This document shows, piece by piece, positions 1 to 10,930 of a stretch of 64,000 nucleotides of DNA. The stretch comes from Selaginella moellendorffii (lineage: Eukaryota; Streptophyta; Lycopodiopsida; Selaginellales; Selaginellaceae): the NCBI RefSeq assembly GCF_000143415.4, contig NW_003314288.1:1303504-1367503 (forward strand), read 5' to 3'. The notes below the pieces were generated by a model, which ran no database searches, was not told where the DNA came from, and was given only the letters and a program-made list of their open reading frames with translations. A program made the position numbers and the translations under genes. Numbering within the stretch: position 1 is the stretch's first letter; each line of letters opens with the position of its first letter.

Positions 1-1052
1 TATGGCATTTCTCGACCCTAAAGTGGTGGCGATTCTCGATCGATCGAGCGGTTTTGTCGAGTTTCTAGGTTTTGCGAGCTTGATTTTGAGTCGTGTCTAG
101 CGAATCGGATGGATGCTCTACATAGGTACCGAGCTTCAATACGATAGGACTCGGAATCGCGTCACGGGGACTTCTGAAGAAAAGTCTGTGAGAAATGGTC
201 CATTGTGGCGACGGTCTATCCCTTATCTCCGCTTTGTACTTTTGGGATCACCATTTCAAAGCGTGCTTGGAAAAAAGAACCAAAGGTAAACATAATTGTC
301 AATAGCTTCTCTCTCGCCCATTGTGCCAAACGTGTTCTTCTCCAGTTTGCGGTTCTCCTCGATCAAGAATCTCGTGTCCAATCATCGAGGTAGGAAACTT
401 TCCTTTGGCTAACAGTAGAGAACAATTGTATGGCAGGACTTTAGTGAGTGGCTGCATTACCAGGATCTAGAAGATAATGGTACACAGGCTTTCCCATTTT
501 TCTGCCAGGAAATCCGAAGAAATCCGTGACCAGGTCTGTTTAATCCGTTTTTATCTGCTGCTATCGTTTTCTTTTTCGTCTTGCAGGACGCACGGATTTT
601 AATTTTTTTGGGAACAGTAGATTTGCAATCCAATATCTAAGATTGCTGTGAAAACCACTGAGAACAGTGCATACCAAATGTAACTCGTGCTCTTGGTACG
701 TTTCTTCGGTGTTCTTAGCGACATTGCTATTGATCTTCCATTAAATCTAGGAAAGGAGCTGTCGCAAAGAGGATCTAGACGGCCTTGTACGCTCGACTCG
801 TCCACCACACACGTAAGATTCGATTGTTTCATTTAGTTTGTATCGATTCTCTTGCGTTTTCATGGCAGGGAACGCTTTTCTTCGATCACAAAAGAATGTT
901 CTTCAAATACAATAGAACTTACTTAAACATGGCATTTTGAAACTTGGGCGGGAAATTACTAGCTAGGGTGTTTTGGAGAGCAAGAGGGGCGTCTAGGGCG
1001 GCGTCTCTCTTAACGAGTCAGCTAAGGCTCGCGAGTCGCGACTAGAATCAGG
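1..1052. other. Upstream flank without a recognised gene
   Basis: No open frame here resembles a known protein. Apart from the small minus-strand frame at 599-724, it holds mixed-composition sequence that may be the untranslated or intronic end of a gene lying outside the window. The last ~80 bases before 1053 are probably leader of the SNM1-type gene. Confidence 0.4.
599..724 (-). CDS. Possible 41-residue single-pass membrane microprotein
   Basis: An ATG at 724 (minus strand) opens a 41-codon frame with a basic N-terminus (MSLRTPKKRTKS) followed by a hydrophobic stretch of about 20 residues (YALFSVVFTAILDIGLQIY). This has the shape of a tail-anchored or single-pass membrane peptide. An in-frame ATG further upstream would give 77 residues. 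I do not recognise the family and the length is within chance for open frames, so this is a weak call kept only because the basic-plus-hydrophobic pattern is coherent. Confidence 0.15.
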   Translation of the reverse strand: MSLRTPKKRTKSTSYIWYALFSVVFTAILDIGLQIYCSQKN

Positions 1053-3473
1053 ATGGATGCTTCACTGGGCCTCTCTGATGATGCTGCCGGGGCAGAGGAT
1101 TGGGATGATGACGATATGGTGAGCTTGATGATGACTCAGGTGGATTCGCCGCTACAAGCGGCCTCGTTGGTGCTCCAAAACATCAGCAATTCGGGGAAAA
1201 TCCATGAGAATGGCCTAAATGCGGCCGTCTTTTGTCCGATTTGCAGTTCCGAGATCACTAGCATGTCGATCCAGCAACGCGAAGACCATTCTAATTTGTG
1301 TTTGGATCAAAAATCACAAGTAAGTTTCTCTCAATGTCTTTCCTTTTTTGTTTCCTCAACCATGTTTGTGATTTTTTGTTCTCAGCATTGCCAGAACGAT
1401 GTGCCATCTGCAGTGGAGTGTTTGGATAAAAAATCACAAGTAAGTTTCGTCTTTCATTTCTTTTCTTGTATTCCTCAAACATGTTTGTGACTTCTTGTTC
1501 TCAGCATTGCCAGAACGACGTGCCATCTGCAGTGGAAGAAGATCAGGTAAAGAGATGAATATTTCTTTCGTTTCTAACTTTTATTTTTTCGTGCTACCAG
1601 AATTTGCCAGTTGATGTTGCCCCGGTGGTCAGGTTTCTGGAGAAGCTTAACTTGTCCAAATACGCATCCTTGTTTATCAAGGAAGAGATCGACTGGGACA
1701 CCTTGCATTGGCTTACAGAGGAAGTAAGACGAGTTTTCTAGATTCTGGTACGTCACTGAATTGGCTGCATTCTCAGGATCTCCGTAGCTTGGGAATCGAT
1801 GCTTTTGGACCTCGGAAGAAGATTGTTTCCGCTTTAAGGGAGATGAAAACACCTTTCTCCACCGAAGTTCCAGTTCCGGAGAATGACACGCACAAAACAA
1901 ACGATAACGAAGAAGACGAAGCGCTGCTGCCGCAGTCAGGCAAAAAGTATATCACAGATTTTTTCGGAGCTACTGGAGGAACAGGAGGCACAAAACCCGC
2001 TTCTGGAAGAAAGAGAAACGGTGATGCGTCACTCAGTAAAACTCGGAAGAAACCTTCCAATTTATTCAAAGCTGCCGAAGCACGGCAGTGGATGAAAATT
2101 CCAGGCACAACGTTCAGAGTGGTCCGTCTGATCTGTATTCTACTGTTATCTCACGACTGAGTTTGCAGGATGCGTTCAAGCACACGACTACCGAATGTTC
2201 CCATTGGTTTCTCACTCATTTTCACAGCGATCGTAAGTACTCATTCTGTTACTCGACTTATCTTGCTTGGCTGTTTTGTTTCAGACTATCAAGGGCTTAC
2301 TAAAAGCTTTCGGTTCGGAAAAATCTACTGCTCCATGATAACTGCGCGCCTTGTGAACTTGCGAATAGGAATTACGTGGGATCGCTTACATCCTTTAAAC
2401 TTCAACGAAAGAACAAAGATCGACGGAGTATGGGTGACACTCTTGGATGCAAACCACTGTCCAGGTGCGGCCATGATCCTTTTCGAAACACACGATGGTA
2501 AGGTGTGGCAGCTAGTTTTCGTGAAAAGTTTCAATGAGAACTTGATCATTGTTTGATGCAGTTTGTCTTGCACACGGGAGACTTTCGGTTTTGCGATGAC
2601 ATGGCAAGAATCATGGATATCTTACCATGTAGATTGTCTACATTGGTTTTGGATACAACGTACTGCGATCCTCAGGTATTTGAAGCAGTTTTAAGTTCCA
2701 CGGCTCATACGTGTTGCATGTAGTACGACTTTCCAAAGCAAGAAACCGTCATTCAGTTCGTTATTGATGCCATTCAAGCCGAATCGTTCAACCCGAGTAC
2801 TTTGTTTCTAATAGGAACTTACAGTCTGGGTAAGTTCCTCTTTTTCGTTTGCACAATTTTTAGAGACTGACCTTCAAACTACCAGGAAAAGAGAGACTGT
2901 TCTTGGAAGTCGCTAGAGTTCTTCGGAAGAAAATATACGTCGGAGCTGTCAAGCGCAGAATGCTCGGCTGCCTGGATCTCAGCGACGAGGACATGGACTG
3001 GATAACCACAAGCGAGTGCGAGAGCAGCATTCACGTCGTCCCACTCTGGAGCATTGCGAGCTTCAAACGGATGGCATCCATCTCCCGGCATTACCACGTA
3101 AGCTCCAGCCGCTCCAACCTTAAGTCATCCCTTCACGTTTTTGTGAACAGGGAAAATACACCACCATCGTCAGCTTCTCACCGACAGGGTGGAGCTTTTC
3201 CAAAGGGAAAAGAGGAACTGGGAATGGCAAGAGATGGCAGCAGGGAACTATAATCAGGTAGTGTGATCTCTTACGTTGTCAAGGATCGCGAGTATTTCTT
3301 TGATCGCTCTCTCCTTGATCTTTGCTAGGTACGAGGTCCCTTACAGCGAGCACAGCAGCTTCACGGAATTAAAAACATTCGTGAAGCTTCTCTCGCCAGT
3401 GGAGATCATTCCAAGCGTGAATAACTCCTCGATCCAAGCAGCCAAATCCATGGTAGCCTCGCTAAGGCCTTAG
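1053..3473 (+). CDS. SAM-domain SNM1/DCLRE1-type DNA cross-link repair nuclease
   Basis: Twelve exons join in frame: 1053-1319, 1386-1439, 1505-1546, 1601-1723, 1777-2121, 2169-2232, 2285-2502, 2562-2675, 2724-2829, 2886-3097, 3151-3257, 3329-3473. The protein has an N-terminal UBZ4-like zinc finger (CPIC...HSNLC), then a SAM domain (VAPVVRFLEKLNLSKYASLF), then a metallo-beta-lactamase/beta-CASP nuclease core. The core shows the HxHxDH motif (THFHSDHYQG), the third-motif histidine (DANHCPGA) and the fourth-motif aspartate (LHTGDFRF), and ends in the DRMBL tail (VPYSEHSSF). The SAM plus SNM1 arrangement matches the plant family typified by Arabidopsis At2g45700. SNM1 family members are 5'-3' exonucleases acting in interstrand cross-link repair in the nucleus. 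All catalytic motifs are present, so it is probably active. Exons 2 and 3 are a tandem duplicate (see findings). Confidence 0.9.
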
Positions 3474-3592
3474 CCAAAGAATAGCAAAGGAAGAGCTATG
3501 GACGAAATTTGAGCTTGCGATTGATTTCTTTGTCGTGGATGAGATTTGAGCCCGCGATCGATTGGTTTGTGTTGCCCTAAGAGGTAGGAGCG

Positions 3593-4129
3593 ATGGCGAT
3601 GGCGATGGCGCTGCGGCAGGCTCTTCTTCGCAAATCGCCTTTCAATTCGGTGCCCCGGCGCTCTGTCAAGTACAATGCCGTGGAACTCCCGACGAACAGC
3701 TACAATCGCTTCGCGCTGAAGAGCCAGGAAGAGGTGGAGCACGACCTCCGTAAGTATCTTCTATCTTTTTGGTCTTTTTCGCACTCTCAAGCGCTGGATT
3801 TCCATTTCCTAGATGAGATCAGCAAATGGAAGAAGATAACTCTCGGGATGATCATCGTGTGCCTTTGTGATGGGTTCTATGTCTACAACCATCCGGAAGT
3901 TCATGAGCCCAGAAAAGTACGTTCTAAGAGTTTTTCTTCTTTTCTCTCCTTTTGTGATTTTCTTTTCTTGCTATCCCTCGCAGGAGTATCCATACATGAA
4001 CGTTCGCCACAAGGATTTTCCATGGGGTGAGTATCTCGACTTGGAAGTAAGTATGAGCTTTTGACTTTTTTATTTTCTGTTCCAGGCCCGGATCCTCTCT
4101 TGAAGACGCTGTTTGGCACGGAACATTGA
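3593..4129 (+). CDS. COX6A: Cytochrome c oxidase subunit 6a, mitochondrial
   Basis: Four exons (3593-3749, 3813-3916, 3984-4026, 4086-4129) encode 115 residues. The first ~45 residues are basic and Ala/Arg-rich, a typical mitochondrial presequence. The mature part has a single membrane span (KKITLGMIIVCLCDGFYVY) followed by the conserved subunit 6a tail (EYPYMNVRHKDFPWGPDPLL). The subunit sits in the inner membrane, where it stabilises the complex IV dimer. Three ATG codons lie close together at the start (GCGATG repeats), and the first is used here. It begins only 119 bp after the SNM1-type stop codon on the same strand. Confidence is high because the C-terminal block is diagnostic. Confidence 0.92.
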
Positions 4130-4519
4130 ATGGAGGTGGCTGGGAAATAATCCTCCGGATGCTAGCAGAATCAATAATTCTCACGCTTGGTTCTTGCTAG
4201 AGGTCCGTTGATCCATGTTCGTGTCGATAAACACGCTCTGTGCAACCTCTTTTTTACTTCAGAATCCAGACCAAAGTTTTTGGAAATGCACGCTGTCTTG
4301 AAAGAAACTAATGCTTTCTAGTTGGATTTGACAGAGGACAGCGTGCTATTGACTTACGCTCTCGATCATGCATCATCCAGCCTTTATCAAAGACAAACAT
4401 GATTGAACCTCAGCAAAGAACTTCTGTAGAATTCAACAAAAGAAATTTATAGCAAGAGTCGAGTACATTCGAAGGTTTGTAATAGAACCTCCATCGTTTT
4501 ATGCTGCGCTGACTTCGTA
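4130..4519. other. Convergent 3' flanks of COX6A and the proline-rich gene
   Basis: This stretch of about 390 bases separates two genes that end toward each other. No coding signal is visible. It presumably carries both 3' untranslated regions. Confidence 0.5.
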
Positions 4520-5988
4520 TCATTGCAGGAATCCCAGCCTCTGCAACACTAGCCTCGCCTGTTCTGCAGATAGAGCTGGAGAAACTCCACTATCATCCAC
4601 CGGAAGAGAGAAGAGGCTCGACTGGTACTTTGCGGGATGAGCTCCGCTGAGCAACTCAAGCGATCTCGTCAAGCCCAGGACTTTGCCGTGGAAGTGAGCC
4701 ACCGAGTGTTCGTATGGAGCGACGATCTCCTTCCGGTGCCTGTAAAGCAGTGCTCGAACTGCAGCATCCTGGCCTGCTAGCGCTCCCACGACGCCGGCGA
4801 CGAGCTGGAGCAGCAAAACCAAAACCAAGTCACACTGGTAACAAAGATCGATCCAGTCCAACTTACAGCTTTGGAGGATTTGGAGTGGAGCTCCGGCAGG
4901 ATCCCGACTGAGAGCGATGTGGCCAACGGTAGAACAGTGGAGCTCGCGACGAGAGCGCTCAGTGGTGTGGAGAAAGGATCAAATGCTGGGCTCAGCACCT
5001 CACCGAATGCTGCATGCACGATCCTTTGGAAAGCCAGCTTGGTCGACGCAATCTCCGGGGCCTCGACGCCATCTCCCAGGTGTTTCTGGATCATCCTGCC
5101 AAGCGAAAGAGAGAAGATTTTGCTCGATCAAAGCTAGTGTGATCTCCGACGATCAAACCTTGTTTGCAACGCGGACTGGATGCCAAACTCGGAGATGATA
5201 TCCATTGTTAAAGCCTCCTCGCCGGAGAAGTTTGCGCTCTTCTTGGAAGCGGCAGTCACGTACAAGCGCTGCAAATGGTTCATCACTGTGAAGATTTGTG
5301 TCAAGGGAAGTTTTGGATGATGGGCTTTCCCACAGCAGGGAGAGCAGTGGGATGGCGGTGGTGGTGTTTGGCGATGGGAGGGACAGGATGGAAGAGATGG
5401 GCAAGTGTGACGTGGGGGTGATGGCGGCGGGCACGGTGGTCGTGGTGGCGGAGTATCGGGTGGCGGACACGGAGGTGGAGGTGGTGTCTTGGAAGGTGGC
5501 GGAGTTCTGGGTGGTCGCGTTGGAGGTGGAGGTGGCGGACACGGAGGCGGTGGCGGCGGTGGCGGAGTTGGAGGTGGTGGACACGGAGGTGGCGGCGGTG
5601 GCGGAGTTGGAGGTGGTGGCGGCGGAGGCGGAGGTCGAGTAGGAGGTGGCGGACACGGAGGCGGTGGCGGCGGTGGCGCAGTTGGAGGTGGTGGACACGG
5701 AGGTGGAGGTGGAGGTGGAGTAGGAGGTGGCGGCGGTGGCGGAGTTGGAGGTGGTGGACACGGAGGTGGAGGTGGCGGCGATGGCGGGGGCGGAGTTGGC
5801 GGGGGTGGAGTTGGAGGTGGGGGTGATGGCGGGGGCGGAGTAGGAGGTGGCGGTGATGGCGGGGGTGGAGTTGGCGGAGGCGGATGCGGTGGCGGAGGTG
5901 GTGGCGGACTTCTGGGAGGAGGTGGTGATTGTTGACCGCCAGCCACACTAGCGGTCAATACAAACACCAGAAAGGCCAACCACGCCAT
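4520..5988 (-). CDS. Secreted proline-rich protein with C-terminal desiccation-related ferritin-like domain
   Basis: Three exons on the minus strand (5988-5159, 5095-4867, 4804-4520) give about 447 residues. Residues 1-18 are a clear signal peptide (MAWLAFLVFVLTASVAGG). About 20-205 is almost pure proline broken by Ser, Thr, Cys and Ala (PPPPSPPPP and PPPPCPPPP blocks), as in extensin-like wall proteins. The remainder aligns from memory with the plant desiccation-related protein PCC13-62 (ferritin_2 type): MDIISEFGIQSALQTR, FGEVLSPAFDPFSTPLSALV and LVAGVVGALAGQDAAVRALL match its conserved blocks. Expected location is the cell wall or apoplast. The usual Glu and His ligands of the ferritin fold are replaced (for example no ExxH in the EFG helix, and LAGQDA where ESGQDA is usual), so metal binding is doubtful. 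The reverse strand is also open for long stretches because of the GGN/CCN repeats; those are shadows. Confidence 0.82.
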
Positions 5989-6026
5989 GGTTATTGGTTG
6001 ATGAAGGACCTAAACCAACAGGACAC

Positions 6027-6036
6027 TTATATATAC
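6027..6036 (-). promoter_or_regulatory. TATA box of the proline-rich gene
   Basis: On the minus strand the sequence reads TATATATAAG about 40 bases upstream of the ATG at 5988. It is a strong match to a plant TATA element at a sensible distance, implying a short leader. Confidence 0.55.
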
Positions 6037-6147
6037 AAAGCAACCATGCAAAGTTCCTCACATTAATTTTGTGTCTCCCATTGTGCATGCTATGTCTGAT
6101 ATTTACAAAAGAATGAAAAGGGTAAAATGGAAAGGTAAAAAAGAAAA

Positions 6148-9100
6148 TCAACCGAGTTGAAAAGGCACGGCAGATTCTGGGCTGATTCTATTTACTCGAG
6201 TTGTGCCCAGTATGTATTCTGGCAGCTCGTCGTCCTCTTTGGCCTGGAAATCGAGATAAAATAATCTCCAAAACTTTGAAGAAACTTTGATAGCTTTGGT
6301 ACCTCAACAACAATCGCAAGATCGACAACTATTTTGGTGACATATCCCAGCACTAGCCCGATAACTCCTCGTGCCACGGAAGAGGATCCTATATCCACAT
6401 CAACCTGAAAGAAGAAACTTTGTTTAGAAATGCTCGAGCATTGAAAGAAATGCTGGAACTTGCAAACGAACCTCCAAGTAATTGTCCTTCCTATGGTAAT
6501 GGCAAGCTACTGCTCTTCCTAAAAGGCACGCCTTGGTGCCAACAGCTCGTCTTACGACCCAATATCCCTGCGAGAATCCAAACGAAACAATGCGAGTAAA
6601 TCCTAGACTATAAATTCATAGCATATAAAACCTAGCCTCACCTCCACGATGCTTGGAATGAGCTTGAACCGCGAGTTTCTAAACGAGTCATCCCCATTCG
6701 CAAACTTCTCAAGCAGTGAGCTTGGCCTAAGCGAGCGATCTGCTGCGTAGTAAAAGACCAAGCTGTAGTTTGGCTTCGCGGGTACCTTCGGTAGAAAAAG
6801 CAAGATCATTGCAGCAGATTTTCGCAAAACTTACCTGCAGGTTGACGATCAAAACAAATGGAAGTTTTTTGCCTGCTTCTGTCCGGACGATACTTTGTGG
6901 ATGCCTCGCAACCAAGTCAATTCTGTGAGCGGATTTGTACCAGTCGACGGCTAGAAGCTTCAAGACTGGCTCTCCCCCAGGAATCTGACAAGGAAAGGCT
7001 AAGAACATTGTCACAGTGTGAGAAAGAATGGTACCTTCAGATTATCTCTCGTATATGTTCTACCCCGGACCATAAAACCTTTTCCACCGGGGTCCTCCCA
7101 ACAGTTACAATCCTTGGACGGAGACGCAGGTTCTAGTGAGCCTTTGAATGCGTTTACATCCAGGTTGATTCGTGGCTCGTCGGCCAGCAGTGGATTTTCC
7201 AGTTGCGCTGGAGAGTTAAGAGAAAACCGTGACTAAATTTTTAAGACTCTAAAGATGTTTTACCTGCAGCAAGTGCCAGCATTGCGCTCCATGGGGCTCT
7301 GCTAAGTCTATGGCTCCCTCTCTGCAAAACATAGTTGTGAAAACGTGGTCTACGTAAAAGAAAAATGCCATACCTGAAACGGGATATTGCTAATCAGCCC
7401 TTCGGTGTCATCACCGGCATCTGGATCCTCGGAAACAATCGCATCAATGAAATCTTCGGTAACTTCCGTGTCTGCAGCAGTTTCTAAAGGCTTGGCCGCT
7501 TCCTTTGGAACATTCAAAACAGAAATTCGATCTTCTAACAAGCTCAGCTCCGCTTCAGCCTTGAAAAACTCCCTCAAGCCTGTAGAGCAAAACGATCAAC
7601 AAATGAGTACAAGCATTACCAAAAAGAACCTGCTGTGCGACAAAGCAATATATACGGCACGGTTTTCCGAAAAGAGGAGTAGTCACTCTTTTTCCATTTG
7701 CCCCAGCTTTTTCTCCACCTCCCCCATCCTGTGGATTCAATCTCCATAACCTGTGTTACTAAAGATCGAGATCCCGTGGCTCCTGACCTTGTCGGCAACG
7801 GGTTTATCTCCCAAATACCAGCTGCATGAGACCGGACGTTAAACACTTTGACAAAGCAGCAAATACGACACTTACAGTTTAAAACAACACGACGTAATCC
7901 AGGCCTTTTCGGTCGATTTCTGTGAAGAGTGCTAATTTGCGTGATAGCTGCAGCCAACCTTTGCATAAACTTCGGGTTATGTCCGTAGAAATGAACTTAC
8001 AATAAGAGCCATCTTGATCACGGCGCCAATAACGCGAAATCAGAAAGTCCCGTCTTTTGTATTTTCTATACCAGCTCCAACTGCAAGAACTCCATGTGAA
8101 TTGTAGCTAGAGAAATAGCAGGATCACTTACTTCTCGAAATATTTTGGATCGAAAGTCCCGTAGACTATGTCAGCATGCCCGTCGATGTGCTCAACAAGC
8201 TCCAAGTCTCCGGTTAGAACATCCCACCTGGATTATGAAACCAAAAACACTGGCTCTTGTCAAACAAGCTACGAAACGAGAGGCAGAGTTCGATCGGAAG
8301 TACTGATGTCTTTGCGACTTGTCTAGGCTCATTACAATCTCAAAAACTGCATCCGGCGACGCATCAACCACGCCGACGGATTTCATGATCGTGCCTCTAT
8401 CAGCCTGTAAGCAACATGAGCTGAAAGAAAGCTCTGATCTTAGCAAAGAAAACACACTTGAAGAGCAGCCACGTCCTCAAACATGCGCAAGCCTGCAATT
8501 ACAGTAGCTAACACTCGCTTGTCAAAAACGGAAAGTTTGACAGACCATTTTGAGTTTGGAAGCACCTCCAGTCTGCTTGTTCAACGGCATCACCGTCACG
8601 CTTGTTGAAATAATCGTCAGTGTCAGCTTCCTGAATCATCGATGTTCGTGCCCTCATGAGCATTTCAGGCCCTGGAACCTTCCGTCAACTGCATCTATCT
8701 CCCTCAGATCTAAGTTTCGTTACCTTTTCCAATGGTAATAAGTCTGCTCAACCGCGACTTTGATCGCATCCGGGGCAAAGTCTGTTTACTCCTGCCAAAG
8801 CTCCAGATCAGACACAAGGCGGCTGGAAAAAGTGGCACTTACTCCTCCTCAGTGAGCGAGGGAGCGCGGGCTGATGTTTTTCTAGCTTCAAGTTCGGCCT
8901 AGAAAGGAGAAAAGATCAGCCGAGATACAACTAAAGTCAAGGAAGTCACCTCGTCTTTCGCATGGCGAAACGCGGACATCCATTTCTCTATCTCTTCGGC
9001 ACTGGAGCACGCAAACTGCGCACACATTCTCGATCACTACCACCACTGGCCTGAGAAAATCACTACAGTACCTGTACATGCTTGCTGTGATCTCGTTTAC

Positions 9101-9481
9101 TGTGGATCTTCATTCCATAAAGTACCTGACGAACACGATCACTGTGAAGTTTCTGAAATGGAGCTAGCTACTTCTTTTCCTGTAACACGCACCCTGCCGT
9201 AGACGATCTGGCGGCCAATCTCCGCGACCATCAAGTTGTGTCTAACAATCCCCTTCTTCATCGGTTGCTGCATCGATCGAGAAAAAATTGTGAGCTTCAT
9301 TCATGGTAATGGCAGGAGACTAAAGAAATGTTACCAGGCCAGGCTCTTCCTGTGGATCTCGCTTATACATATCCACGCATCTCCCTTTGATCACCAGGTA
9401 TCGAGCGTGACAGTACTGGAGGTCCTTGGAATTGATTCCAACATGGTAGACCCATCCGGCATAAGCTTGTGCTTGGGCCAT
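6148..9481 (-). CDS. EDR2-like PH-START-DUF1336 lipid-binding protein
   Basis: Twenty-one exons on the minus strand join without a frame break into about 739 residues: 9481-9335, 9267-9193, 9152-9072, 9015-8950, 8898-8843, 8791-8724, 8671-8546, 8492-8458, 8404-8304, 8227-8132, 8080-8001, 7947-7876, 7821-7630, 7579-7374, 7321-7264, 7207-7035, 6984-6835, 6785-6642, 6567-6472, 6404-6303, 6243-6148. Residues ~8-120 are a PH domain (AGWVYHVGINSKDLQYCHAR). About 205-400 is a START domain (MKSVGVVDASPDAVFEIVMS). About 510-730 is the DUF1336/EDR2_C domain (VLKLLAVDWYKSAHRIDLV; IGLVLGYVTKIVVDLAI). The length matches Arabidopsis EDR2 (718 residues), and the START wording is closest to the EDR2-like members such as At3g54800. 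EDR2 binds PI4P and restrains mildew-induced cell death at endomembranes. An in-frame stop lies just upstream of the chosen ATG. Confidence 0.9.
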
Positions 9482-10081
9482 TCTCCGCGCGTAGCCGATC
9501 TCCTTTCTCTGCGATCACAGCCAAACTAAGACTTGCGAAGCTAAACAAATGATCGAATGGCTTCCAGCTGGAATCGCCTGTCCCAAACCTAAACTAAAGA
9601 AATATTTTCGAGCTCGTCGTGAAATGCGTGCGAGACAACGTGATCGCAAGGGGGCCGCATTGCCATAGATCGAGAAAATAGGCTTACCGCGATTGCTAAG
9701 CGATCGCATTGAGAAGGTGAAGAGACGTGGTCGCCATAGCCAGCGATTAGGGCTCCGAGCTCATGGACATAACGGCAGTTGCCTTTACCCCAGTTTAACC
9801 GGCCTTAAAGCTCGCTTATAGGGGAAAAATATTTCTAGGGCTCTTGATGGATCCCCATTTTATAGATATCTTTATTGAGAAATCAGGAAGTGCATTCAAG
9901 ATTTAAGTTGGTTTCTGCCATAAAAACCACGTAAAAATCAGCCAAGAAGTATCAATGTCCAAGACTTAAAAGCTGGTTTCTAGGTGTTGCAGAGAACCAC
10001 GTGGAAGTCTGTTCCAAAAACTATTAACATAGGAGAGATTGCCACCATGTAAGCATTTGAAAAAGCTCCAAAGTTAAAATA
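9482..10081. other. 5' flank of the EDR2-like gene grading into AT-rich DNA
   Basis: Nothing coding is recognisable. The first ~350 bases are of mixed composition and probably hold the EDR2-like promoter. From about 9840 the sequence becomes AT-rich and keeps that character to about 17.1 kb. Confidence 0.4.
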
Positions 10082-10930
10082 GTGAAGAAATTTATACCAT
10101 CTATCATTATGCTTACAGGATTGTTCTTACATGCTTCTAGCATGACAATCCAAAATGCTCGGCATTTAAGTCGATTCTCCCCGTTAGAAATAAAGAAGAT
10201 CACTAGTGGGATGTCCTATCTCATCAATTCCCTTAAAAAGCTTTGGTTCCCCTTAAACCTTATAGCATTAATGAGCCCCGGACACCACAATGATGGTTTT
10301 GAAAATCTGTTTCTACTTATATTGCATGACGGTATGTGGAGAGGGCGAGCATGATCATCCAAGAACACATTGACAAGTTTTGGATGGCTGGATCGGAGGT
10401 GAAGGCTTACCCCCTCGTGAAGAAGGCCTTGTTCTCGCTCGTCTTTAGCTTGTTCTTGAGTATCTCGGACGAGGAGGAGGAGAGGGAGCTCCTGGCTCCT
10501 TTCCAGGATTTCTTGCAAGGGTTGCTTGAGCTGCTGATCGACTTGCCAGGGACAATGTTTCGTTGGCATACCAGGCTGTGAAATAAACAGTTATGAATTT
10601 AGATGATAAAGCAATAGATTGCTCTTGAGTCACTAAACAAGTGCTAAGTAGCAATAGTTATGGAACAATGTTAGTAATTTCAAAACTCTTTGGAATTGAT
10701 TATGTCTCATGGAAAGAAAGGTCACAATGAATTAAATAGTTATATCAAACATTGGAATGTTTCAGTTCCCCTTCACGGTCATAATCTCATAATGTATATA
10801 GAAGTGTCTTTTTAATCCATGATTGGTATTCAAGCTTAGAAGATTGTTTGCCTTTTGAGACAAGTGTCATCAGTGGCTTTATCTTGATGAACCATATGTG
10901 TTACAATCAAAGAATGGATGTTATCAAGCT
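10082..10930 (+). pseudogene. Decayed copy 1 of the orphan membrane-protein family, interrupted
   Basis: The N-terminal part (10082-10260) translates to a diverged version of the intact orphan protein at 38452-39462, sharing the membrane anchor and the SSMTI...AR..RFS...KKIT block. Sequence equivalent to the middle and later part of that gene resumes at about 10642 (GTTATGGAACAATGTTAGT) and runs to about 10930 (CATGATTGGTATTCAAGC). Between these lies an unrelated P450-like fragment (10336-10581). Frameshifts and stops break the rest. It is a non-functional relative, not a separate gene. Confidence 0.7.
10336..10581 (+). pseudogene. Captured cytochrome P450 fragment (CYP85-clan-like)
   Basis: An open frame of 81 codons, clearly more GC-rich than its AT-rich surroundings, reads MIIQEHIDKFW...PLVKKALFSLVFSLFLSI...FLQGLLELLIDLPGT. 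This wording fits the region after helix C of CYP85-clan P450s (CYP716/CYP85 type: PLVKKxTFxLACRLFLSI...FLKGxxxLPIDLPGT). A frameshift follows the LPGT motif: the next frame continues with YQAVK, as expected for the family, and then stops. No haem-binding or oxygen-binding motif is included, so it cannot be functional. It sits inside a broken copy of the orphan gene, which suggests insertion or capture by a mobile element. Confidence 0.6.

Noticed and set aside
5298-5935. Long Gly-rich and other open frames on both strands opposite the proline-rich exon
   Set aside because: They come from the GGN/CCN repeat of the real minus-strand gene; a signal peptide and consistent splice sites exist only in the proline frame.
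9515-9709. Open frame upstream of the EDR2-like start
   Set aside because: A stop lies in frame just before ATG 9481, and the PH domain begins only eight residues after that ATG, as in relatives.
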